Below, piece by piece: positions 42,747 through 50,876 of a DNA stretch of 64,000 nt. The position numbers and the translations under genes were made by a program. The notes below the pieces were generated by a model. It was not told the DNA's origin and did no database searches. It worked only from the letters and a program-made list of their open reading frames with translations. The stretch comes from Trabulsiella odontotermitis. GTDB taxonomy: Bacteria > Pseudomonadota > Gammaproteobacteria > Enterobacterales > Enterobacteriaceae. Within the stretch, counting starts at the first letter, position 1, and each line of letters opens with the position of its first letter. The DNA lies in the NCBI RefSeq assembly GCF_030053895.1, contig NZ_CP125781.1:744001-808000 (forward strand), written 5' to 3'.

Positions 42747-43259
42747 TCAGGGGCAGGTTTTCAGGTTAACCGGCAGCTGTGATCCACGACGCCGCTTACA
42801 GTCATGCTGCGATGCCAGAATGTCAGCAACCTGATAATCGGTCCCCATCGCCACATCGTGCAATAGCAGGATAAAGTCCCCGTCACTGCCGCCCCTGCGC
42901 GAATCCAGATACCGCTGCAGCCATCGGGCATGATAAAGAACGTGGCGCTGTTCGCGCTGCAGCCATTTCAGCGGCAGACGGGACGTCATATCGTCAAGGC
43001 TGCGCATTTCCTGATGAAGCGGCGCAATAACAGCGGAAAATTCCTCTCTCAGTATCCGGGCAGGTTTCTTCTGTCCGAACAGCGCGGCCATATTGCTCAG
43101 GACATCCTCGATCGTCCGGCTGACTTTCTGGGCCTGATCACGGGAGGCCTGATAACGCGTAAACCAAAACTTACAGTAGAACCCCGCAGCGGCAAGCAGC
43201 GCCGTAAGGATCGGTCCAATCAGACTTGTGTCCACAATATTCTCCTTAAAGATGGTCAT
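42747..43259 (-). CDS. Hypothetical protein with one membrane segment
   Basis: The 170-residue product has one N-terminal membrane segment (about residues 11-30, SLIGPILTALLAAAGFYCKFWF) and a cytoplasmic helical domain with many Arg and Gln (LQREQRHVLYHARWLQRYLDSRRGG). I do not recognise the family. The ATG at 43259 is chosen because the membrane segment then sits near the N-terminus; its ribosome site is weak. It converges with the DUF3800 gene. Confidence 0.65.
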   Translation of the reverse strand: MTIFKENIVDTSLIGPILTALLAAAGFYCKFWFTRYQASRDQAQKVSRTIEDVLSNMAALFGQKKPARILREEFSAVIAPLHQEMRSLDDMTSRLPLKWLQREQRHVLYHARWLQRYLDSRRGGSDGDFILLLHDVAMGTDYQVADILASQHDCKRRRGSQLPVNLKTCP

Positions 43260-43309
43260 GAGGCCACCCGAAGCAGCCGATGACGCAAATATACCTCGTT
43301 TTAGCAATT

Positions 43310-43343
43310 AGTGCTATCCGTGAGTGCAAAAAGTGCTATTCGT
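43310..43343. repeat. Direct repeat AGTGCTATNCGT upstream of the membrane-protein gene
   Basis: Two 12-base copies (43310-43321 and 43332-43343) differ at one base and are 22 bases apart, about two helical turns, as in paired operator sites. A TAGCA/TGCTA dyad overlaps the first. An 8-bp inverted repeat, AGATCCGA/TCGGATCT, lies at 43408-43435. The region 43260-43504 has no gene. Confidence 0.45.
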
Positions 43344-43504
43344 TGTTTTTGGTATTGATATTTTAATTGATATATGCATTTGGATTTCCCTTCAGTTTTC
43401 TCCCCTGAGATCCGAAAAAAGTATAAGTCGGATCTCCAGACTACTGCTGCGTTGTTTTGACTAAAATGGCGGAGGTGGAACCAGGAGAGTAAAATAATCT
43501 ACTG

Positions 43505-43525
43505 ATGTAAGAATAAATCTTACAT
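43505..43525. promoter_or_regulatory. Probable ParD operator
   Basis: ATGTAAGA and TCTTACAT form a perfect 8-bp inverted repeat around five bases, 17 bases before the parD start. ParD-type ribbon-helix-helix antitoxins bind such palindromes to repress their own operon. Confidence 0.6.
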
Positions 43526-43542
43526 TGAAAAACGGAGGGGTT

Positions 43543-43797
43543 ATGGCCCGTACGATGACCGTGGACGTGGGTGATGAGCTGCGTGAATTCATCGATTCCC
43601 AGGTTAAGGCCGGTGATTACCGAATCCAGAGCGAGGTTATGCGTGACGCGCTGCGTCTGCTGCGCGATCTGCTGGCCGAAGGGATCAGCAGCGGCGAGGC
43701 GAAACCATGGAACAAGGATGCATTCCTGAAAAACGCCAGTGCCAGGGCGGAAAATGAAAGGGATCGAGCTGATGCGAAAAGAGAAGAAGACCTGTAA
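43543..43797 (+). CDS. parD: ParD-family antitoxin, apparently orphan
   Basis: The 84-residue product is a ribbon-helix-helix antitoxin: MARTMTVDVGDELREFIDSQVKAGDYRIQSEVMRDALRLLRD is the DNA-binding part, and the acidic/basic tail (residues 45-84) would wrap the ParE toxin. GGAGGGG precedes the ATG at 43543. The toxin gene that should overlap its end is reduced to a 27-codon stub, so no intact partner exists here. The next genes are those of the metal island. Confidence 0.9.
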   Translation: MARTMTVDVGDELREFIDSQVKAGDYRIQSEVMRDALRLLRDLLAEGISSGEAKPWNKDAFLKNASARAENERDRADAKREEDL

Positions 43798-43855
43798 GTT
43801 ATCTGGGACTACAGCTTTAGACAGTTCGGAGTTGTCCAGGCGGATGCATATATAA
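43772..43855 (+). pseudogene. parE: Truncated parE toxin remnant
   Basis: Overlapping the end of parD in the +2 frame, an ATG opens MRKEKKTCKLSGTTALDSSE and stops after 27 codons. The K-LS-x-x-A-x-x-D pattern is like the first strand of ParE toxins, and the overlap with parD is the normal arrangement. The remainder is missing and the pcoE terminator begins at once, so the toxin was probably cut off by arrival of the copper/silver island. Confidence 0.6.
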
Positions 43856-43878
43856 AAAAACGCTCCCGGACGGGAGCG
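43854..43878 (-). terminator. Rho-independent terminator of pcoE
   Basis: CGCTCCC and GGGAGCG (43861-43867 with 43872-43878) form a 7-bp stem around GGAC. On the minus strand it is followed by a T-run (43860-43854), fitting the end of the leftward pcoE transcript. Confidence 0.85.
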
Positions 43879-43929
43879 TAAGCCAGTGACTTCGGCGTCA
43901 AATGAGGGTCTGACAAGTGGAGCTGCGGG

Positions 43930-44364
43930 TTAATTCTGGGTGATCTGGCTGCGATGCTTTTCCGCCTGTTGCTGATGAATAACGGAAGACTGGCCATTAT
44001 TCGCCTTCTCATGCACAACAGCGGCTTTCTCATGCTCGCTCATTTCGGAAAATGGCTTAGCAGTTTCTTGGGTGTTCTCAGGTTTGGCTTTCATCATTTT
44101 TTTATGCATTTCAGCCATGTCCTGATGGGCGGCAGAATTGCCGTTTTGCATCATTTCATGGGACATAGCGGCCTGATCGTGACCGCTCATATCCATCATT
44201 TTCATGCTCTCCCCCTGAACTGCACTTTTTTCAGCGGATGACTGCATCTGATGGGCAGGCGCCTGGGCATTATTTACATGGTCATGCATGTTCATTGTCT
44301 CTGCAGCCCAGGCAGATGAAGCGACAGCCATCATGGCAATAAAGGATACAAGAATTTTTTTCAT
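43930..44364 (-). CDS. pcoE: Periplasmic copper-binding protein PcoE
   Basis: PcoE is a Met/His-rich periplasmic protein that soaks up copper as a first line of defence. The 144-residue product has a signal peptide (KKILVSFIAMMAVASSAWA) and MNMHDHVNN, MKMMDMSGHDQAAMSHEMM and EMHKKMMKAK metal-binding runs. The C-terminal SEMSEHEKAAVVHEKANN repeat is shared with SilE and with the second PcoE-like protein at 52215. The start at 44364 has GGAG upstream. It has its own CusR-type promoter and lies downstream of pcoS; this copy is pcoE2 in some schemes. Confidence 0.95.
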   Translation of the reverse strand: MKKILVSFIAMMAVASSAWAAETMNMHDHVNNAQAPAHQMQSSAEKSAVQGESMKMMDMSGHDQAAMSHEMMQNGNSAAHQDMAEMHKKMMKAKPENTQETAKPFSEMSEHEKAAVVHEKANNGQSSVIHQQQAEKHRSQITQN

Positions 44365-44498
44365 GGTTGGGTCTCCGGTGTTTTCATACCCGAACAATCA
44401 ATGCTTATAACAGAGAAAGCATTTGATCTCAGGGCTGGTTAATCATCACGCCAGGAACCGGGCGATTGAATTATCACGTTGCTCCTGATTTATGACTG

Positions 44499-44552
44499 AT
44501 TATAAAAAACCGCCTCTGTTTATCGCGTGACTAAATGATGACATTTTTGTCA
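44499..44552 (-). promoter_or_regulatory. pcoE promoter with CusR-type copper box
   Basis: TGACA-TTTT-TGTCA (44539-44552) matches the TGACAA-NN-TTGTCA core recognised by CusR/SilR. Reading left, a perfect TATAAT lies at 44504-44499, with no good -35, as expected for an activator-dependent promoter. The box centre is 44 bases from the -10 centre, the same as at silC. Control of pcoE by chromosomal CusRS rather than PcoRS is established for the pRJ1004 system. Confidence 0.75.
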
Positions 44553-44580
44553 CCTTCCGGATTTTTCCTGAATAACAGTA

Positions 44581-45981
44581 TTAATCCGTTAACAGACGCA
44601 CACTGAACACAATTTCCCGCCCCTGCTGTTCTGCTGACAGCTCGCCGCCGTGAGCATGAATGATCGACCTTGTAATTGATAATCCCAGCCCCGCGCCTTC
44701 CGTGTTGTGGACCCTAGATGAGTCTGCGCGATAGAACCGGTCAAACAGGCGTTCCAGATTAGCGGGAACCGGGCCAGACATCGTATTCGTAATCATCACG
44801 TTCACACAGTCACTGTCACGCTCAAGGTGTATCGCTGTACAGGTGTTATCGGGAGAATACTTGATTGCATTGGAAAGCAGGTTACTGAAAGCTCGTCGCA
44901 GCATATCGCTGTCTCCGGCAACAACGCCCTCTCCTTCAACCGTGATTGTCTTTCCTGTTTCGTCTGCCAGGGGCTCGAATAACTCACGTAATTCATTCAG
45001 TTCGGCTGCCAGATCTACATCATGTTTATCCAGCTGCAGCAGACCATGCTCTGAACGTGCCAGAAAAAGCATGTCACTGGTCATTCGTGACAACCTTTTC
45101 AGTTCTTCCAGGTTAGCGAATAAAATTTCGCGGTAATGCGAAACATCCCTTTCCTTAGCCAGTGCAAACTGCGTCTGCATCATCAGATTACTGACTGGTG
45201 TGCGCAGCTCATGCGCGATGTCAGACGAGAAATCTGACAGTTTCCGAAATGACCCCTCCAGGCGATCGAACATGTTATTGAATTCCTGCATGGTCTCAGA
45301 GATTTCCGGTGGGGCCAGATCGGGATTAAGACGCTGATCAAGGCTGTGTACGGTCATGGAGGAAGCCAGACTGGTCATTTCCCGTAACGGTTTCAGACCA
45401 ATACGTGTGGTCAGCCAGCCCAGAAAAACAGAAATAAAGACCAGACCGATATTGAACCAGAACAGCCAGGTACTGAGTTTGTCCATAAACAGGGTGTGAT
45501 ACCCAGTATCCGTGGCAACCGTAATGATGACATGTTTGCTTTTACCCTGTTCCGGCGTCACGGCAACCCGCCGCGAGATACTGCGGTACACGGTGTTATT
45601 TTCTTCCGTCTGGATCATATAGTCGAGAATATCACCCGACTTATTAAGCAGGACCGCTGGAACAACAGAATTTTTGGCATAGAGTTCAACAATTTTTTCA
45701 TTTTCCATGTTTTTTATAGAAATGAATAAGCCATTGTGCCCCACCATCGCATCGTTTATTTTTTCTGATAATGACTTAATATCCGTTTTGTTCCTGAACG
45801 TCTCTGTTTTAAGAAACTCTTCGGTGAGCTGAAGTTTACCTGTCAGAAAATCGCGGTCCTGATTATCGAAATAGCCATTAAGGGTGCTAATCAGGATAAA
45901 ACTTGATAACCACCATACCGTAAGCATCACCGCAGAAAAAATCAGGCTCAGGCGTGTGGTCAGGGAAATTTTGAACCTCAC
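44581..45981 (-). CDS. pcoS: Copper-sensing histidine kinase PcoS
   Basis: PcoS senses periplasmic copper and phosphorylates PcoR. The 466-residue product has two membrane segments (about residues 12-34 and 167-190) around a periplasmic sensor loop, a HAMP region, the phospho-acceptor His in SDIAHELRTP (about residue 256), and the ATP-binding N box (LSNAIKYSPDNT) and G box (GAGLGLSI). It overlaps pcoR by four bases and is the last gene of the pcoABCDRS operon. Confidence 0.96.
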   Translation of the reverse strand: MRFKISLTTRLSLIFSAVMLTVWWLSSFILISTLNGYFDNQDRDFLTGKLQLTEEFLKTETFRNKTDIKSLSEKINDAMVGHNGLFISIKNMENEKIVELYAKNSVVPAVLLNKSGDILDYMIQTEENNTVYRSISRRVAVTPEQGKSKHVIITVATDTGYHTLFMDKLSTWLFWFNIGLVFISVFLGWLTTRIGLKPLREMTSLASSMTVHSLDQRLNPDLAPPEISETMQEFNNMFDRLEGSFRKLSDFSSDIAHELRTPVSNLMMQTQFALAKERDVSHYREILFANLEELKRLSRMTSDMLFLARSEHGLLQLDKHDVDLAAELNELRELFEPLADETGKTITVEGEGVVAGDSDMLRRAFSNLLSNAIKYSPDNTCTAIHLERDSDCVNVMITNTMSGPVPANLERLFDRFYRADSSRVHNTEGAGLGLSITRSIIHAHGGELSAEQQGREIVFSVRLLTD

Positions 45982-46658
45982 TCTTCTCTGATCTCCAGGA
46001 CATATCCGGCACCGCGAACGGTATGGATCAGTTTTGGCTCAAAGTCATCATCAATTTTACTTCTCAGACGTCTCACGGCGACATCAATCACATTCGTATC
46101 ACTGTCAAAATTCATGTTCCAGACCAGGGACGAGATAAGACTCCTGGGTAACACTTCTCCGGTGCGTTGCAGCAGCAACTCAAGCAGAACGTATTCTTTA
46201 CCGGTGAGATGGATCTTCTTCCCCGAACGGATCACGGTCCGGCGCACCATATCAACGGTCATATCGGCGATGGTGCAGACTGTTGCGGCCTGCGAGCGTG
46301 CCCGGCGCAGTAGGGTTCTTACACGTGCAACCAGCTCCGTAAAATCAAAGGGCTTAATCAGGTAGTCATCTGCGCCAAGCTCCAGTCCTTTCACTTTGTC
46401 CCGCACGTTGTCCTTTGCGGTTAAAAACAGGACCGGTTCTTCGTGCCCGGACTCCCTCAGTGCGCTGATGATTTGCCACCCGTCGAGGAAAGGCAGCATC
46501 ACGTCCAGTATTATCAAATCATACTGTCCCTTCGACGCGGCCCCGAGACCATCGCGGCCATTATTAAAGAGATCGGCCTGATAGCCTTCCTCAACCAGTC
46601 CCTGCTGCAGGTAACGACCTGTTTTTTGTTCGTCTTCAACGATTAAAATACGCTGCAT
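45978..46658 (-). CDS. pcoR: Copper response regulator PcoR
   Basis: PcoR is an OmpR-type activator of the pcoA promoter. The 226-residue product has a receiver domain with the acidic pocket (VEDEQ) and phospho-acceptor Asp52 (IILDVMLPFLDG), a conserved Lys in LIKPFDF, and a C-terminal winged helix (TGKEYVLLELLLQRTGEVLPRSLIS). The start is the ATG at 46658, giving the known 226-residue protein; an upstream TTG is ignored. Confidence 0.96.
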   Translation of the reverse strand: MQRILIVEDEQKTGRYLQQGLVEEGYQADLFNNGRDGLGAASKGQYDLIILDVMLPFLDGWQIISALRESGHEEPVLFLTAKDNVRDKVKGLELGADDYLIKPFDFTELVARVRTLLRRARSQAATVCTIADMTVDMVRRTVIRSGKKIHLTGKEYVLLELLLQRTGEVLPRSLISSLVWNMNFDSDTNVIDVAVRRLRSKIDDDFEPKLIHTVRGAGYVLEIREE

Positions 46659-46712
46659 GGTCAACTCGCTGATATGAAAGTAAAAATCTCACGCATGAGC
46701 TTTGGCTGTCCC

Positions 46713-47642
46713 CTAGCTGACCTGAGACGGAGCAAGCATTCCGAGCCACGCTACGGCGCCCAGAATGATAATCGCAACAACGAATTCTGTCAGGATGCTG
46801 TTTCGCATCAGGGCAACGCTGCGATCATAATTCCCTTCCCTGACCATAACTTCAAGCCGGGGACCCAGGTGAAACCGGTTTGCTGCAGCCAGAAGAAGCA
46901 TCAGAACAAACAGAGCCGTCTTGGCAAGCAATATCCTCCCCCAGGAACTGTTGAATAAGGGAGTTAAGTTACCCTCAGCAATATACAGATAGTTGACCAG
47001 CGCACTCAGGATCAGGGCTACAACAATCACCGTTCCTGCCGTGGCAAATTTTGCCAGGGAGTCAGATATCACAATGACGCTCTGTGCATTATGCTCGTTT
47101 CTGCGCATCAGCAGGATAGCAAATGCAACCAGAGCACCTGTCCAGGCACCTGCAGCGCCGAGATGGGTCAGATCGCTCAGTAAATGGAGATAGTAATGCA
47201 GACCGTCATGCATAACGGCGTGTCCTCCCCAGGCAAGTGTAGCCAGCGCCACGCCCCCACTCATCGTCATCAGCAGGCAGGACAATACTCTCTTATTAGT
47301 GTAAAGGAACAAAGCACCGAGTGTGGTAAACAGGGCACAGAGCCTGACAATCCAGCTAATACCCACATCAGTTTCTTCTATCACCATCTCGATAACATGG
47401 ATGGATAATTCTCTGAGGTCAGTTACTCCACTCATGGCATTAGATACCAGGAGCATATTAATGCCAGTAAGAATGATGCCTGTAACAACAGCAAAGGTTA
47501 TAAACGACCTGAAATTAGTCAGGTTATAGGTTTCATGTCTGACACCGCTTATTCCATATATCTGAAAAAATGGCAATCCAAATATTACCATCAAATCCAG
47601 ATAAAGAAGAAAACGAATAACAATCATAATCAGGTCGTTCAT
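46713..47642 (-). CDS. pcoD: Inner-membrane copper protein PcoD
   Basis: PcoD is a CopD-family integral membrane protein with about eight membrane segments; with PcoC it is thought to bring copper into the cytoplasm for loading PcoA. The 309-residue length is that of the known protein. His residues in [25 protein letters not shown] are likely metal ligands. It starts four bases after pcoC, implying coupled translation. Confidence 0.95.
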
Positions 47643-47646
47643 AATA

Positions 47647-48027
47647 TTACTTCACTGTAAAGGTGTAATTACCGGTAATAGGGTGCGTATCTGAAGAAAC
47701 CGCGCGCCAGTCAACACGATAAGTGCCAGCGGGTAAAGGCTCTCGCGGAATAATGACCATCGATTTAGGGTCAGCGCCTGGCGCCACTTTTGCCGCGACC
47801 GGCATCGGAGAATGTGATGACATGCCTTTCATACCCGTCATCGTTAATTTTGCACCTGAGAATTTCACGGTCAGATTTTCCGAGAAATTAAGCTGAATCT
47901 TTTCCGGGGCCGCTACGGCTGAATCAGCCTGTGGCACAGAGCTTTTTAATTCCGGATGGGCCATAGCAGAGAAAGCAACGCCCATAACGAGGCCACCTGT
48001 AAGAATGGCTTTATTTAAAATCGACAT
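47647..48027 (-). CDS. pcoC: Periplasmic copper carrier PcoC
   Basis: PcoC is a small cupredoxin-like CopC protein with separate Cu(I) and Cu(II) sites. The 126-residue precursor has a 23-residue signal peptide ending AMA, so the mature protein begins HPELK, which places the Cu(II)-binding His at position 1. The Met-rich loop [14 protein letters not shown] supplies the Cu(I) site, and a further His lies in SSDTHPITG. Confidence 0.96.
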
Positions 48028-48066
48028 TTTATTTACCTGTTTAGTTGAGTGTTTTATATCAGTGCG

Positions 48067-48957
48067 TTAAAACCAGATTCTGGCTCCCGCCAGGAATACT
48101 ACCTGATGGTCTTTCTCACCTTCTCTTTTCGCCATATCGGATGTTTTCCCGTAAAGTTGATTCCAGGAAACGCCTATATAGGGTGCAAACTCACGGCGTA
48201 TTTCATAGCGCAGCCGGAGCCCCAGCTCTGTGTCAGTCAGTCCCCTGCCGCGACCCCGCGATTCATCATCCTGACTGTAGAAATTCACCTCATAGGATGG
48301 CTGGAGTATGAGCCGGTTAGTCAGTAAAACGTCGTATTCTCCTCCCAGACGAAGGGCTGCTTTTCCGCCATTACTGACAAAACCCGTAATTTCAGACTCA
48401 AAATTATAGAGTGCCAGCCCCTGAAAACCGACAGCAGCCCAGGTCCGGGCAGAAGCAGGTCTGAAATCCTGCCTGACACCCGCAACCAAATCCCACCATG
48501 GGCCAACCGCATGTCCCCAGAGTAACTGCGCTTCAGCCGCCTCCGTTTCCCCATTGCTTCGTTCACCTTCACTCTTTAGCCAAATCCGATCTGTGTCGCC
48601 TCCAATCCAGCTGTTAACACTCCAGCTGAAATTGTTGGTGTTATCCGACCGTTGCCATTCCAGTTGATCCAGCAGAACCAGATAATTAATCGCACTGTCG
48701 TGAATCGCATGCCCCTGTAAATTGCCGAATGCAGCCTTCCGGTCGGCATCGGTAACAGGCGGAATTGGCGTTCTGCTCTCAGTTACAATGGGCTCCATTG
48801 ACGTCATCTCAGTGAAATTCTCATCTGCTGGCATCTGCATGGCAGACATGTCGTGCCCGGCGTGGGGATCTGCAGAGACGGAGCCCGCCGCAATAGAAAG
48901 CTGTGAGGTAAACAAACCGGCGACCAGAACAGGTATGGCCTTCAAATTTCTCTTCAT
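48067..48957 (-). CDS. pcoB: Outer-membrane copper protein PcoB
   Basis: PcoB is a CopB-family outer-membrane beta-barrel that works with PcoA. The 296-residue product has a signal peptide (LKAIPVLVAGLFTSQLSIAAG), a Met/His segment (DPHAGHDMSAMQMPADENFTEM), and a barrel ending in the aromatic VVFLAGARIWF, typical of outer-membrane proteins. Three ATGs lie close together; 48957 is preferred because it gives the known length and good spacing from GGAGG, though 48966 would overlap pcoA by four bases. Confidence 0.94.
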   Translation of the reverse strand: MKRNLKAIPVLVAGLFTSQLSIAAGSVSADPHAGHDMSAMQMPADENFTEMTSMEPIVTESRTPIPPVTDADRKAAFGNLQGHAIHDSAINYLVLLDQLEWQRSDNTNNFSWSVNSWIGGDTDRIWLKSEGERSNGETEAAEAQLLWGHAVGPWWDLVAGVRQDFRPASARTWAAVGFQGLALYNFESEITGFVSNGGKAALRLGGEYDVLLTNRLILQPSYEVNFYSQDDESRGRGRGLTDTELGLRLRYEIRREFAPYIGVSWNQLYGKTSDMAKREGEKDHQVVFLAGARIWF

Positions 48958-48962
48958 TCGCA

Positions 48963-50780
48963 TCATTCCTCCACCCGGACTTCACGAAACATTCCCATTT
49001 CCATGTGATAGAGCAAATGGCAGTGATACGCCCAGCGGCCAAGCGCATCTGCTGTCACTCTGTAACTGCGTTTTGTACCAGGGGGAACATCTATTGTGTG
49101 TTTACGAACCATGAAATTACCGTTTTCATCTTCCAGATCGCTCCACATACCATGCAGGTGAATGGGGTGAGTCATCATGGTATCGTTGATCAGCGTGATC
49201 CTGAGCCGCTCACCGTATTTCAGCAGCACCGGTGCGGCATCTGAAAACTTGATTCCGTTAAATGACCAGGCAAACTTTTCCATGTGGCCGGTTAAATGCA
49301 GTTCTATGGTACGGCCAGGTTCACGTCCGTCAGGATCCTCAAAGCGGCTTTTCAAATCCGCGTACGTGAGAACCTTTCTTCCGTTATTTCGAAGACCAAT
49401 ACCCGGATCATTTAATTTCGGAGAGACGCTCATCGCCTGCATATCAACCAGTGGGTTATCCGTTTCTGACGCAGGATGACTTTGCATACCCGGCATTCCG
49501 GCCATCCGGGAATGATCCATACCGGCCATGCTGCTGTGATCCATGGGCGCGGAGGATGTCCCGCTATCCGGAAGGTCAGCACCGTCCATAGACATCATCT
49601 CTCCGCTGTTATCCATGCCTCCCATCTGGCTGTGGTCCATTCCTGCCATATCATGTCCCATTCCCCCCATACCCATATCTTCCATGGTCAACAGAGGACG
49701 GGGATCGAGGGGGGGAACGGCAGCACTTAACCCCTCTCTCGTGGCCAGTGTCCCTCGAGCGTAACCGGTCCTGTCCATGGATTGTGCGAAGATGGTATAG
49801 GCCTCACCCTGAGGCTCCACAATGACATCATAGGTTTCGGCAACGGCAATCCTGAATTCGTCAACGGTAACCGGGTTTACATACTGGCCATCTGCAGCCA
49901 CGACCGTCATTTTCAGCCCGGGGATACGGATATCGAAATAGGTCATTGCCGAGCCGTTGATAAACCGTAAGCGTATCTTTTCACCGGGACGGAACAGTCC
50001 GGTCCAGTTTTTCAGCGGGGCCTGCCCGTTCATGAGATAGGTGTAGGTGTAGCCACTGACATCCGCGAGGTCAGTCGGATTCATTTTCATTTCAGCCCAC
50101 ATTTTCCGATCGGCAATGGTGGCTGACAGCCCCCTGGTATTCACGTCGCGGAAAAAAGAGCCAACGGTTGGTTTATTGAAATTGTAGTAATCCGACTGTT
50201 TTTTTAATTTTTTCAGCAGGCTGTGAGGATTTTCATCGGTCCAGTCAGACAACATGACCACATGCTCACGATCGTAAGCAAACGGTTCTGGCTCCCTGGC
50301 ATCGATGATAATGGCACCGTATACCCCCTCCTGTTCCTGCAGACCGGAATGGCTGTGGTACCAGTAAGTCCCGTTCTGCTTAACCTTAAAGGTGTAAACG
50401 TAGGTATCATCAGGCTCTATGCCCATAAAACTCAGCCCCGGAACACCATCCATATTGGCCGGAAGAATAATGCCGTGCCAGTGAATGGACGTCTGTTCAT
50501 TAAGACGGTTTTTGACCTTCAGGGTAATGGTGTCACCTTCTTTCCAGCGAAGAACGGGCCCCGGCAGGCCTCCATTGATTGTTTTGGCCTGACGCTCACT
50601 GCCCGTGATATTGACGGCCGTTTCACCAATGGTCAGGTCAAACTGAGTACCCTGCAGGGATGCGGCAACTGGCAGGCTCAGACTGGAACGCGCATTGAAA
50701 CTCCATACGCCAAGACTTCCGGCTACGCCAGAGAGGGTTAACCCCTTCAGGAAAGTTCGTCGAGACGTTTTCAACAGCAT
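48963..50780 (-). CDS. pcoA: Multicopper oxidase PcoA
   Basis: PcoA oxidises Cu(I) to less toxic Cu(II) and perhaps catechols in the periplasm. The 605-residue product has a twin-arginine signal (SRRTFLKGL), copper motifs SIHWHGI and YWYHSHSG in the N-terminal half and HPIHLHG and YHCHLLYHMEMGM near the C-terminus, and a Met/Asp/His-rich linker (about residues 365-445) with repeated MDHS and GM units. The ATG at 50780 is chosen because AAGGGA sits six bases upstream. Its promoter region is split by IS5 at 50877. Confidence 0.96.
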   Translation of the reverse strand: MLLKTSRRTFLKGLTLSGVAGSLGVWSFNARSSLSLPVAASLQGTQFDLTIGETAVNITGSERQAKTINGGLPGPVLRWKEGDTITLKVKNRLNEQTSIHWHGIILPANMDGVPGLSFMGIEPDDTYVYTFKVKQNGTYWYHSHSGLQEQEGVYGAIIIDAREPEPFAYDREHVVMLSDWTDENPHSLLKKLKKQSDYYNFNKPTVGSFFRDVNTRGLSATIADRKMWAEMKMNPTDLADVSGYTYTYLMNGQAPLKNWTGLFRPGEKIRLRFINGSAMTYFDIRIPGLKMTVVAADGQYVNPVTVDEFRIAVAETYDVIVEPQGEAYTIFAQSMDRTGYARGTLATREGLSAAVPPLDPRPLLTMEDMGMGGMGHDMAGMDHSQMGGMDNSGEMMSMDGADLPDSGTSSAPMDHSSMAGMDHSRMAGMPGMQSHPASETDNPLVDMQAMSVSPKLNDPGIGLRNNGRKVLTYADLKSRFEDPDGREPGRTIELHLTGHMEKFAWSFNGIKFSDAAPVLLKYGERLRITLINDTMMTHPIHLHGMWSDLEDENGNFMVRKHTIDVPPGTKRSYRVTADALGRWAYHCHLLYHMEMGMFREVRVEE

Positions 50781-50876
50781 GCGCATTCCCTTATTTAAAG
50801 TATGGTTACTGACAGAATTCGAGAACCGATTTAAATTAAATTACTGGTTCATCCACTTACAATGAAATGAATCTAG

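Noticed and set aside
43854..43878. Transposon end at the pcoE side of the metal island
   Set aside because: The inverted repeat there is a terminator with a T-run; no matching Tn7-like end repeats were found in the window.
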